This document shows positions 41,918-48,742 of a stretch of 48,742 bases of DNA, piece after piece. The notes below the pieces were generated by a model, which searched no databases, was not told the DNA's origin, and worked only from the letters and a program-made list of their open reading frames with translations. Every line of letters begins with the position of its first letter. Within the stretch, counting starts at the first letter, position 1. Both the position numbers and the translations under genes were made by a program. This DNA comes from Paludibacter sp. (GTDB lineage Bacteria > Bacteroidota > Bacteroidia > Bacteroidales > Paludibacteraceae): NCBI GenBank assembly GCA_017882285.1, contig JADGPS010000014.1, positions 1-48,742 of the forward strand. The letters are read 5' to 3'.

Positions 41918-43642
41918 ATGATAAATACATGGATTTACAGAACCCTTTCAGAACAACAAATTGAGTTACAAAACAAATTAGCAGAAGAACTGAGTATTAG
42001 CCCTATACTCGCCCAATTGTTGGTTCAACGGGACATCTTAACTTTTGATGATGCCCGCAGTTTTTTTCGTCCCGATTTAAACGATTTACACGACCCCTTC
42101 CTGATGGCCGATATGCATAACGCAGTCAATCGACTCACAAGAGCGATGCAAAAAAACGAAAAAATACTCGTTTACGGCGATTATGATGTTGATGGAACTA
42201 CTTCTGTTGCATTGGTCTATAAGTTTTTAAAACAATTTTATACTAATGTCGATTTTTATATCCCCGACAGGTATAACGAAGGTTATGGAATTTCCATTCA
42301 GGGAATTGATTTCGCAGCGGCTAATGAATTTAAGCTTATCATTGCACTCGATTGTGGCATTAAGGCAGTAGAAAAAGTGAAATATGCTGTTAGCAAAGGA
42401 GTAGATTTTATTATTTGCGACCACCATACTCCCGATGCCGTTTTGCCACCGGCAGTCGCGGTTCTTGACTCTAAACGAAGTGATTGTAACTATCCTTATA
42501 AGCATCTTTCGGGATGCGGAGTGGGATTTAAACTGATGCAGGCTTTTGCACTGACGAATGACATCGATTTTTCGAAGCTCACACCCTTATTGGATTTAGT
42601 TGCACTTAGCATTGCCTCTGATATTGTGCCGATTACAGGTGAAAACAGAATTCTGGCATTTTTTGGTTTGAAACAAATCAATTCAAATCCAAGTGTCGGT
42701 TTAAAAGGCATTCTCGAAGTTTGCGGATTATCGGATAAAGAAATATCAATCAGCGATATTGTTTTCAAAATTGGGCCACGAATTAATGCTTCAGGCAGAA
42801 TGAAACTGGCTTCGGAGGCGGTAGAACTATTGGTTTCGAGCGATCATGCTTTTGCAAAAGAAAAAAGTGATACGATAAACGAATACAATAACGACCGGAA
42901 AGATCTGGATAAAAATATTACGGACGAAGCAATTGCACTCATTGCTGCCGATATACGATATGAAGGTCGAAAATCAATTGTGGTTCATAAACCAGATTGG
43001 CACAAAGGCGTGATTGGAATTGTGGCTTCACGTTTGTCGGAAGAATACTATAAACCGAGTATTGTTTTAACCAATTCGAACGGATTTGCATCCGGTTCGG
43101 CGCGATCGGTTCCGGGATTTGATATTTATAAAGCGATTGAATCATGCAAGGATTTACTTGAAAATTTTGGTGGTCACATGTACGCTGCCGGATTATCGAT
43201 GAAAGAAGAGAATATTCCCGAATTTACGCAACGATTTGAGCAATTTGTTGCTGAAAATATACTTTTAGAACAAACTTATCCGCAATTAGAGATAGATGCA
43301 GTATTAGAATTCAAAGATATTACTCCAAAGTTTTTCCGTGTGCTGAAACAGTTTGGTCCGTTTGGTCCAGGAAATATGAAACCGATATTTGCTTCGAAGA
43401 AAGTACTGGATTATGGCACAAGCCGATTAGTTGGAAAAGAACAGGAGCATTTAAAACTGGAATTGGTTGATGCGAGTTCCGAAAATGTGATAAACGGAAT
43501 CGCTTTCAGAATGCATGAATACAACGACCATTTAAAAGCGCTGAATCCTTTGGATATTTGTTACACTATAGAAGAAAACTCATTCAACGGAAATACTGCT
43601 ATTCAATTAATGATCAGAGATATAAAGATTGAAGGGAATTAA
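41918..43642 (+). CDS. recJ: Single-stranded-DNA-specific exonuclease RecJ
   Basis: A 574-residue DHH-family 5'-3' exonuclease used in repair and recombination. The metal-binding motif DYDVDGTTS (88-96), the DHH motif IICDHHTPD (165-173), and GPRINASGRM plus SGSARSVPGFDIYKAI in the DHHA1 domain are clear. GGHMYAAGLSM is the conserved GGH motif. A C-terminal OB-type domain completes it. Length is typical. Confidence 0.96.
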   Translation: MINTWIYRTLSEQQIELQNKLAEELSISPILAQLLVQRDILTFDDARSFFRPDLNDLHDPFLMADMHNAVNRLTRAMQKNEKILVYGDYDVDGTTSVALVYKFLKQFYTNVDFYIPDRYNEGYGISIQGIDFAAANEFKLIIALDCGIKAVEKVKYAVSKGVDFIICDHHTPDAVLPPAVAVLDSKRSDCNYPYKHLSGCGVGFKLMQAFALTNDIDFSKLTPLLDLVALSIASDIVPITGENRILAFFGLKQINSNPSVGLKGILEVCGLSDKEISISDIVFKIGPRINASGRMKLASEAVELLVSSDHAFAKEKSDTINEYNNDRKDLDKNITDEAIALIAADIRYEGRKSIVVHKPDWHKGVIGIVASRLSEEYYKPSIVLTNSNGFASGSARSVPGFDIYKAIESCKDLLENFGGHMYAAGLSMKEENIPEFTQRFEQFVAENILLEQTYPQLEIDAVLEFKDITPKFFRVLKQFGPFGPGNMKPIFASKKVLDYGTSRLVGKEQEHLKLELVDASSENVINGIAFRMHEYNDHLKALNPLDICYTIEENSFNGNTAIQLMIRDIKIEGN

Positions 43643-43652
43643 ATTCTTTTAT

Positions 43653-44783
43653 TCAGAGTTTCTTTTTTGTTGTTATTTCAACTGTTTCTTCTTCCTGATT
43701 AAGTTTATTTTCATCCAAAACAAATCGTTTATAATACGAAATCATTAGTGTGGTCATGGGTAAAGCAATGATCATTCCAACCATTCCCATAAGTGAACCC
43801 CAAACTGACAACGAAAGTAATATGATTGCAGGATTAAGTCCGGTCACTTTTCCCATTATTTTGGGAACGAGCAACACATCTTCAAGTGATTGAATTACAA
43901 TAAATACCACAGCTATTCCAATCAATACCGAGCCATAACTCTGACCGGTCTCAACAGATTGCAATAAACCCAACATTAAACAGGGAATTAGCGCAATCGC
44001 CTTCAGATAAGGAACCATTGTAAGTAAACCAATAAGCAAACCCATAATAATAGCCATCGGCAAACCAGTGAAGATGAACCCAATAGCAAACAATGTACCG
44101 ACAATTAACGCAATTAGTGCCTGACCTCTGAAATAACGATTCATGCCCGAGTCTAAATCAGAAATAATTTCGGTGATGAGCGTTTTATATTTAGGTGGAA
44201 TAATACCCAACATGGATGCTGATATATTTTCAAAGTCCAGTAATATGAAAATCAGGTATAAAAAAACAATGATTACGACCGCAAATCCAAGTACAAAATC
44301 AAGCGAACCATTAATAAAATCCCACAACTGAGGAGCCAGTTTTTTGATTCCGTTCATGATATTTTCATCTTTCAAAATTGTCTGAAAATTCAAATGCGAA
44401 AGATAATGTTGGATTTCATGCTGCCAGGCAGCCGGTAAATACGAATTTACATTCAAATCTTGACTATATGTGGCAATTAATTGAGAAAGCTTTTGAATTT
44501 CAACGCTCACTATGGGTGTCAGAATCCAGATTATTCCGATTATTGTGCCAAAAAAAAGTAAGAGTGTAGCGATTATTGATAAAACGCGGCTTTTAAATTT
44601 CAGTTTATGTTGAAAAAAAGATACGAAAGGTTGCAATAAATAAGCCAACAACCAGGCAACAAAAAATGGCAGCAACACATTACTTAATCGTTTAAACAAA
44701 AGAAATAACGATATGAAAATTGCCAAACCGATTAGTATTCTCACTACGCGATCGAAAGTGTAAGGTTTAGAATTAGTTATCAT
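43653..44783 (-). CDS. AI-2E/PerM family membrane transporter
   Basis: A 376-residue protein with about eight hydrophobic segments. Family signatures are LLPFFVAWLLAYLLQPFV near the start, YFRGQALIALIVGTLFAIGF in the middle, and LLLSLSVWGSLMGMVGMIIA near the end. Members include TqsA (AI-2 export) and sodium/proton antiporter-like proteins. The substrate here is unknown. The gene starts 2 bp after tdk, so both are translated from one mRNA. Confidence 0.87.
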   Translation of the reverse strand: MITNSKPYTFDRVVRILIGLAIFISLFLLFKRLSNVLLPFFVAWLLAYLLQPFVSFFQHKLKFKSRVLSIIATLLLFFGTIIGIIWILTPIVSVEIQKLSQLIATYSQDLNVNSYLPAAWQHEIQHYLSHLNFQTILKDENIMNGIKKLAPQLWDFINGSLDFVLGFAVVIIVFLYLIFILLDFENISASMLGIIPPKYKTLITEIISDLDSGMNRYFRGQALIALIVGTLFAIGFIFTGLPMAIIMGLLIGLLTMVPYLKAIALIPCLMLGLLQSVETGQSYGSVLIGIAVVFIVIQSLEDVLLVPKIMGKVTGLNPAIILLSLSVWGSLMGMVGMIIALPMTTLMISYYKRFVLDENKLNQEEETVEITTKKKL

Positions 44784-44785
44784 AA

Positions 44786-45367
44786 TTAAATGGCTTTGGT
44801 TTTATTATAACATTTCCGACATATTGGCTCGTATTCAGTCATTTCTCCTAACAAAACCCGCTTATCACTTTCAACTAACCGATGCGAAACATAAGCCAGT
44901 GCACCACACCGAACACAAATGGCATGAACTTTATAAACATCTTCGGCTACAGCACAAAGTGACGGCATGGGACCAAAAGGGATTCCCTTGTAATCCATAT
45001 CCAATCCGGCAACAATAACACGAATTCCCTGATCTGCCAGCTGAGTGCAAACGTCAACCAAACCTTCATCGAAAAACTGAGCTTCATCAATTCCAATAAC
45101 ATCAACTTCACCCGACATCAGTAAAATACTACCCGATGAATCAACAGGAGTGGAACGAATCTTGGTTCGGTCATGTGAAACAACCTCATCCTCAGAATAC
45201 CGGGTGTCTATTTTCGGTTTGAAAATTTCAACTTTTTGTTTGGCAAAATTGGCACGTTTCAACCGACGTATCAACTCTTCGGTTTTGCCCGAAAACATGG
45301 AACCGCAAATTACCTCAATACTACCGCGCTTTTGTTGATTTGGATGGTTTTGTTCTGAATAAATCAT
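44786..45367 (-). CDS. tdk: Thymidine kinase (type II)
   Basis: A 193-residue kinase of pyrimidine salvage. Walker A is [12 protein letters not shown] (21-32), the Walker B-like DEAQFF is at 94-99, and the zinc site is Cys151, Cys154, Cys183, Cys186. Typical of the zinc-containing cytosolic type. A minus-strand -7 box TATCTTTG lies at 45482-45475. Confidence 0.96.
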   Translation of the reverse strand: MIYSEQNHPNQQKRGSIEVICGSMFSGKTEELIRRLKRANFAKQKVEIFKPKIDTRYSEDEVVSHDRTKIRSTPVDSSGSILLMSGEVDVIGIDEAQFFDEGLVDVCTQLADQGIRVIVAGLDMDYKGIPFGPMPSLCAVAEDVYKVHAICVRCGALAYVSHRLVESDKRVLLGEMTEYEPICRKCYNKTKAI

Positions 45368-45474
45368 AGCATTTTATTGAAAATTAGTTCTGTTTTTTTA
45401 TTTTGTCTGCTGATTATTGTACCTTTACAGCCGTTTTGGAGTTTATGTCAATAAAGGTTGAATTTTAAACTTTG

Positions 45475-45482
45475 CAAAGATA
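45475..45482 (-). promoter_or_regulatory. tdk promoter -7 element
   Basis: On the minus strand this reads TATCTTTG, an exact TAnnTTTG match, about 108 bp before the tdk start. In the same 194-bp gap, TACCTTTA at 45420-45427 could serve the opposite direction, with weaker support. Confidence 0.45.
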
Positions 45483-45561
45483 AAAAAATAACAAGGATTG
45501 AAAATATTTTTACAAGAAAAGATATGAACAGTTTCATTTACGAAAAAACTGAAATAAAAAT

Positions 45562-46233
45562 ATGAAACTTTTTGTTGTTCCAACTCCGATTGGAAATCTG
45601 GAAGATATGACTCTTAGAGCCATTCGTGTGCTGAAAGAGGCCGATTTGATTTTAGCAGAAGACACCCGTACAAGCGGTTTTCTTCTTAAACATTTCGAGA
45701 TAAAAACACCGATGCAATCACATCATAAATTCAACGAGCATAAAACCGTTGAAAATGTGGTTCAACGCATCAAAAACGGGCAAACGATTGCTTTAATTTC
45801 CGATGCAGGTACTCCGGCAATCTCCGATCCGGGATTTTTGATGGTTCGCCAGTGCGTTGAAAATGGTATTGAAGTGGAATGTTTACCCGGTGCAACTGCT
45901 TTTGTCCCGGCTTTGGTTGCTTCAGGTTTGCCAAACGATCGGTTTTGTTTTGAAGGATTTTTACCTCAGAAGAAAGGTCGTCAAACCAAAATAAAAGAAC
46001 TGTCAACCGAAAAACGAACTATGATTTTTTACGAATCGCCTTTTCGTTTGCTGAAAACATTAACTCAGTTATCTGAAATTTTTGGATGCGAGCGAAAAGC
46101 ATCTGTTTCTCGCGAAATTTCTAAGATTTTTGAAGAAACAAAACGTGGAACTTTGCAAGAATTGGTGCAATATTTTACAGAACATAATCCCAAAGGTGAA
46201 ATTGTGCTAATTGTTGCAGGATTAGAAGAATAA
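45562..46233 (+). CDS. rsmI: 16S rRNA (cytidine1402-2'-O)-methyltransferase
   Basis: A 223-residue SAM-dependent methyltransferase that methylates C1402 in the ribosomal P site. The start LFVVPTPIGNLEDMTLRAI, the DAGTPAISDPGFLMVR loop, LPGATAFVPALVASGLP and FEGFLPQKKGRQTKI are diagnostic of RsmI. The C-terminal part is short, as in Bacteroidota homologues. Confidence 0.96.
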   Translation: MKLFVVPTPIGNLEDMTLRAIRVLKEADLILAEDTRTSGFLLKHFEIKTPMQSHHKFNEHKTVENVVQRIKNGQTIALISDAGTPAISDPGFLMVRQCVENGIEVECLPGATAFVPALVASGLPNDRFCFEGFLPQKKGRQTKIKELSTEKRTMIFYESPFRLLKTLTQLSEIFGCERKASVSREISKIFEETKRGTLQELVQYFTEHNPKGEIVLIVAGLEE

Positions 46234-46236
46234 CAT

Positions 46237-46244
46237 TACCTTTG
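46237..46244 (+). promoter_or_regulatory. Promoter -7 element of the lipoprotein gene
   Basis: TACCTTTG with a TTG 20 bases upstream (46214-46216), lying at the end of rsmI. It gives a leader of about 80 nt. Confidence 0.6.
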
Positions 46245-46328
46245 CACTCGAAAAAATGAAAATGATTTTTTCATTTCATTTATTAATTTAAACTCTCACT
46301 AATTCCCTTTTAAATACCTATTTTCGAC

Positions 46329-47198
46329 ATGAAACCTTCTTTTTTTATTTTTGCTGTTTTGGTTGTTTTGTTAACATCATGCGGAAAACAATCAGCTGAA
46401 TACAAGGCATTACAAGCACAAAACGATTCGTTGCTGAATGCCAAAATCAAACTTCAACAGGAAGTGGATGGTTATTTTTCGGCTATGAATCAGATTGAGC
46501 AAAATATTGAAAAGATAAAAGACACTGAAAATATAATTTCAATACAGCCGGTTGGAAAAGATTTGAGCGACGATGCGCGCAACAAAATTAATGAGGACAT
46601 GACCTATTTGTATGATATGCTCAAAGCCAACAAAGAAGAACTTGCACGATTAAAATCTAAACTTAAAAAAAGTGCTTTTAATTCTTCACAACTTGAACAA
46701 ACCATTGTAAAACTTACAAAATCGCTCGAAGAAGAAACCGCTAAAGTGGCTCTTTTGAATGAAGAATTCGCCAAAAAAGATTCACTTATTATCAAGCTTG
46801 ATACACTGGTGACAACAATGGGAAAAGATATTGAAGTTTTGAAAATAGAAAACAAAAACAAAGACTCTAAAATAGTAGAACAAGATGAAACCATTCATAC
46901 TGCCTGGTATGTTTTTGGAACAATAAGCGAATTAAAAAAACAAAAAATTGTGACAAGTGATGGTTTGTTTAGCCAACAAAGAGTTCTTCAACATGATTTT
47001 AATAAAAACTATTTTGTTCGAATAGATGCCCGAAACACAAAATCAATTCCGTTGTATTCATCTCATGCCAAAATACTTACAAACCATCCGAAATCATCCT
47101 ATACGCTCGAAAAAGAAAACGGCAATTTTGTACTGTTGATTGTTGATACCGAAGAATTTTGGAGTGTAAGTAAATACCTGGTTATTGAAGTGGAATAA
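46329..47198 (+). CDS. Coiled-coil lipoprotein of unknown function
   Basis: A 289-residue protein with a lipoprotein signal, MKPSFFIFAVLVVLLTSCGK, so Cys18 would be lipidated. Residues ~22-195 are mostly helical coiled coil (heptad-rich stretches such as LEQTIVKLTKSLEEE and LNEEFAKKDSLIIKLDTL). The C-terminal ~90 residues look globular and start at TAWYVFGTISELKKQKIV. Proteins of this shape are common in Bacteroidota and usually annotated hypothetical. A periplasmic or outer-membrane anchored structural role is plausible but not shown. Confidence 0.8.
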   Translation: MKPSFFIFAVLVVLLTSCGKQSAEYKALQAQNDSLLNAKIKLQQEVDGYFSAMNQIEQNIEKIKDTENIISIQPVGKDLSDDARNKINEDMTYLYDMLKANKEELARLKSKLKKSAFNSSQLEQTIVKLTKSLEEETAKVALLNEEFAKKDSLIIKLDTLVTTMGKDIEVLKIENKNKDSKIVEQDETIHTAWYVFGTISELKKQKIVTSDGLFSQQRVLQHDFNKNYFVRIDARNTKSIPLYSSHAKILTNHPKSSYTLEKENGNFVLLIVDTEEFWSVSKYLVIEVE

Positions 47199-47202
47199 AA
47201 GA

Positions 47203-47272
47203 CCCCTAACCCCTCCCGCAAGCGGGATAAATTGCGGGAACAAACTAATAAACCAATTAACCAGTCAACTAA
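47203..47272. repeat. CCCCTAACCCC-type unit plus a 20-mer shared with the umuD-umuC spacer
   Basis: Bases 47203-47241 read CCCCTAACCCCTCCCGCAAG and then CGGGATAAATTGCGGGAAC, matching the right unit at 15432-15478 in reverse orientation. Bases 47253-47272 (ccaattaaccagtcaactaa) are identical to 31141-31160. Together they fill the gap before the nucleotidase gene. Confidence 0.7.
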
Positions 47273-47293
47273 ATAACCATTTCTTTAGGAGTC

Positions 47294-47986
47294 ATGTATA
47301 AATACGTTTTTATCGATTTAGACGATACTCTTTGGGATTTTCATGCAAATGCAAAATCATCATTACATGAAATTTACGAGAAAAGAAACTTAGGCCATTA
47401 TTTTGACAATTTTGAACAGTATTTTCAAATTTATGCCAAGCGTAACCTTGAATTGTGGGAGCAATACGGGAAAGGTGCCATCACGAAAGAAGCACTATCG
47501 CTGGAGCGGTTCCTGTATCCTTTAAAACAAGTCGGGATTGAGGATGCTGAATTAGCCATTAAAATTGGACATGAATACCTCGATTTATTGCCCACACGCA
47601 CGGCTTTGGTTTCTTATGCTAAAGAATTATTGGATTACCTTTATCCCAACTATCCACTTACAATCGTTTCGAATGGTTTCATCGAGGTTCAATACCGAAA
47701 ACTTAAAAGTTGTCAGATTGAACAATACTTTTCGCATGTAGTTCTTTCGGAAGCTGCCGGAGCTTTAAAACCCGATAAGCGCATTTTTGAATACGGCTTG
47801 GAATTAAATAAAGCTATTGCAGCCGAAACCATTATGATTGGTGATAGTTTCGAATCGGATATTCGGGGAGCTCAAAATGCCGGAATTGACCAGATTTTCT
47901 TTTCTCTGAATAACGAAGTGTCTGAAAATTTCAATTCAGCAACTTATCAGATCAATCGGTTGGAAGAAGTTTTGGAGATTCTTTGA
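47294..47986 (+). CDS. yjjG: HAD-family pyrimidine nucleotidase (YjjG type)
   Basis: A 230-residue HAD phosphatase. Motif I FIDLDDTLWDF has nucleophile Asp8 and general acid Asp10. Motif II is TIVSNGF, motif III includes KPDKRIFEYGLE, and motif IV is MIGDSFESDIRGA. The cap and length match YjjG-type house-cleaning nucleotidases that act on non-canonical pyrimidine monophosphates. The exact substrate is inferred from the family. Confidence 0.9.
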   Translation: MYKYVFIDLDDTLWDFHANAKSSLHEIYEKRNLGHYFDNFEQYFQIYAKRNLELWEQYGKGAITKEALSLERFLYPLKQVGIEDAELAIKIGHEYLDLLPTRTALVSYAKELLDYLYPNYPLTIVSNGFIEVQYRKLKSCQIEQYFSHVVLSEAAGALKPDKRIFEYGLELNKAIAAETIMIGDSFESDIRGAQNAGIDQIFFSLNNEVSENFNSATYQINRLEEVLEIL

Positions 47987-47999
47987 AAGAATTGATTTT

Positions 48000-48305
48000 T
48001 TATTCTATTATCATTGATCCGGCTATTATTCGCTGTATGATAACTGTATTGACTTGAATGGTGTAGATAATAGTGGTTTTTTTGAAGTTCACTCTGCGTG
48101 CATTGTTGCCATAATAAAGGATGGATTTCTGTGTTGAAATAGGTATAGATTCAGCATATTTACTCAAATGCTTTATTTCTTCAACGATACCAAAAGCATA
48201 TTGTTTTGAAGTATAAGGAGCTTTCAGTATATCTGCAATATAATCTGCTATTTCTTTTAAATCTGCTCGGGCTTCTTTTGAAATATAAACATTATACTTT
48301 TTCAT
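48000..48305 (-). CDS. Type II toxin, ParE/RelE family
   Basis: A 101-residue protein starting MKKYNVYISKEARADLKEIA. The pattern I-S-x-x-A-x-x-D-L-x-x-I-x-x-Y-I and the C-terminal RRVNFKKTTIIYTIQVNTVII strands fit RelE/ParE toxins. I start at ATG 48305, which overlaps the antitoxin gene by 14 bases. An upstream extension to 48368 would run entirely inside the antitoxin gene and is rejected. ParE members poison DNA gyrase; RelE members cut mRNA. The sequence does not decide which. Confidence 0.88.
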   Translation of the reverse strand: MKKYNVYISKEARADLKEIADYIADILKAPYTSKQYAFGIVEEIKHLSKYAESIPISTQKSILYYGNNARRVNFKKTTIIYTIQVNTVIIQRIIAGSMIIE

Positions 48306-48504
48306 ATTTGCGTAAATCGAAACCAAAACGATTTTCCAAATGTTTCCAAAATTCCTCAATCCCCTCATCCATAGTTACTGCCCCTTCGGGTAATCCTGCT
48401 ATTTCCGGGTAAATGATTTGTACTACTTTTTTATGTTTTTCTAATTCACGCACAAGTTTACGACCTGTCGGTGTGCTTATATCTATGTTGGCTGTTACGG
48501 TCAT
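48292..48504 (-). CDS. Antitoxin of the ParE/RelE-type pair
   Basis: A 70-residue protein, MTVTANIDISTPTGRKLVRE at the start, probably a Phd/RHH-like DNA-binding N-terminus followed by an acidic linker. It is the upstream gene of a two-gene unit and overlaps the toxin gene by 14 bases, the normal arrangement for translationally coupled TA pairs. A minus-strand -7 box TATATTTG lies at 48549-48542. I do not recognise the exact antitoxin family. Confidence 0.82.
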   Translation of the reverse strand: MTVTANIDISTPTGRKLVRELEKHKKVVQIIYPEIAGLPEGAVTMDEGIEEFWKHLENRFGFDLRKYEKV

Positions 48505-48541
48505 GATGTCTGTTGTTAGAAAAGTTAGTTATTTTATGATG

Positions 48542-48549
48542 CAAATATA
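48542..48549 (-). promoter_or_regulatory. Promoter -7 element of the toxin-antitoxin pair
   Basis: The minus strand reads TATATTTG, an exact TAnnTTTG match, 37 bp before the antitoxin start. Confidence 0.55.
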
Positions 48550-48604
48550 CATACTTCCTATTGAATTGAACTAATTGTGGCTGAATATTTTATTTTACAA
48601 ACCA

Positions 48605-48648
48605 AAACCGGCTGAATTTCTATAATGAAACTCAGCCGGATTTGTTTT
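48605..48648. terminator. Bidirectional hairpin terminator
   Basis: AAACCGGCTGAATTT (48605-48619) pairs with AAACTCAGCCGGATTT (48628-48643) with one or two mismatches, followed by GTTTT. It probably ends transcription arriving from beyond the right edge or from the left. Confidence 0.65.
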
Positions 48649-48650
48649 CA

Positions 48651-48717
48651 GGTGCGGAGCACCGTCAATATTTGTAGCTAAATCAGCAGTCCACGATATT
48701 AAAGGTGCAGCGCACCG
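48651..48717. repeat. Pair of GGTGC-N3-GCACC palindromes (REP-like)
   Basis: GGTGCGGAGCACCG (48651-48664) and GGTGCAGCGCACCG (48704-48717) are two 13-bp near-palindromes in the same orientation, 39 bp apart. The segments after each begin TCAATATTTG and AAATCTTAT. No gene is seen from 48550 to the window end. Confidence 0.65.
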
Positions 48718-48742
48718 AAATCTTATCTATTCAAATTCTCAA

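Overview
The window comes from a Bacteroidota genome, most likely order Bacteroidales and Paludibacter-like. The evidence is moderate-to-low GC, the phylum-specific promoter core TAnnTTTG in front of many genes, a type IX secretion C-terminal domain, polysaccharide-lyase genes, a stand-alone MetH activation domain, and housekeeping genes with typical Bacteroidota architecture. There are no rRNA genes, CRISPR arrays, integrases or recognisable insertion sequences. Two tRNA genes are present (initiator Met and Phe).

Layout. Bases 1-5805 (minus strand) form a polysaccharide-degradation operon: an SGNH acetylesterase, two tandem alginate-lyase-superfamily paralogues, a T9SS-sorted protein and a truncated PL6-type lyase running off the left edge. 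A 16-bp inverted repeat overlaps the promoter of this operon. A 0.74-kb gap carries the first copy of a conserved small RNA. Bases 6545-16262 (plus strand) hold purD, an NtrC-type regulator without its DNA-binding domain, a HIT-like DUF4922 protein, a transglutaminase-like protein, a SpoIID protein, an AT-rich orphan, an AmpG-like permease with a large inserted domain, and prephenate dehydrogenase. Bases 16291-22702 (minus) hold an RluF-type pseudouridine synthase, a CoA-type NUDIX hydrolase, the sufBCD operon and an exported nitroreductase. Bases 22806-27962 (plus) hold a MetH activation domain, trmD, DUF1294, higBA, argC, the second small-RNA copy and a ferritin-VIT1 fusion.

Bases 28040-28610 are the most unusual part. 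An initiator tRNA is followed by its terminator and a small GIY-YIG nuclease gene. The 3' part of the tRNA, the terminator and the first codons of the nuclease gene then appear again 356 bp downstream as a decayed copy.

Bases 28608-48742 contain a DMT exporter, tRNA-Phe, umuDC, an hpt-adk-obg-pgeF-B3/4 run, a clan GH-A glycosidase, xseB, a tsaC-sugar transferase-ClC operon, recJ, an AI-2E-type transporter with tdk, rsmI, a coiled-coil lipoprotein, a YjjG-type nucleotidase and a ParDE-type toxin-antitoxin pair.

A second theme is dispersed repeats. Several families of short intergenic repeats fill the spacers: paired CCCCTAAAGGGG-type hairpins in inverted orientation, GCTAATGTGCCAAT-type words, ACTATAAACTACCGACTAC-type words, AAGAATCAAGA-type words and GGTGCGGAGCACC palindromes. 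They often begin at or inside the stop codon of a gene, and in two places they appear to have become in-frame coding sequence. No function is claimed for them. Everything here was read by eye from the sequence, so family names rest on recognised motifs, not on searches.
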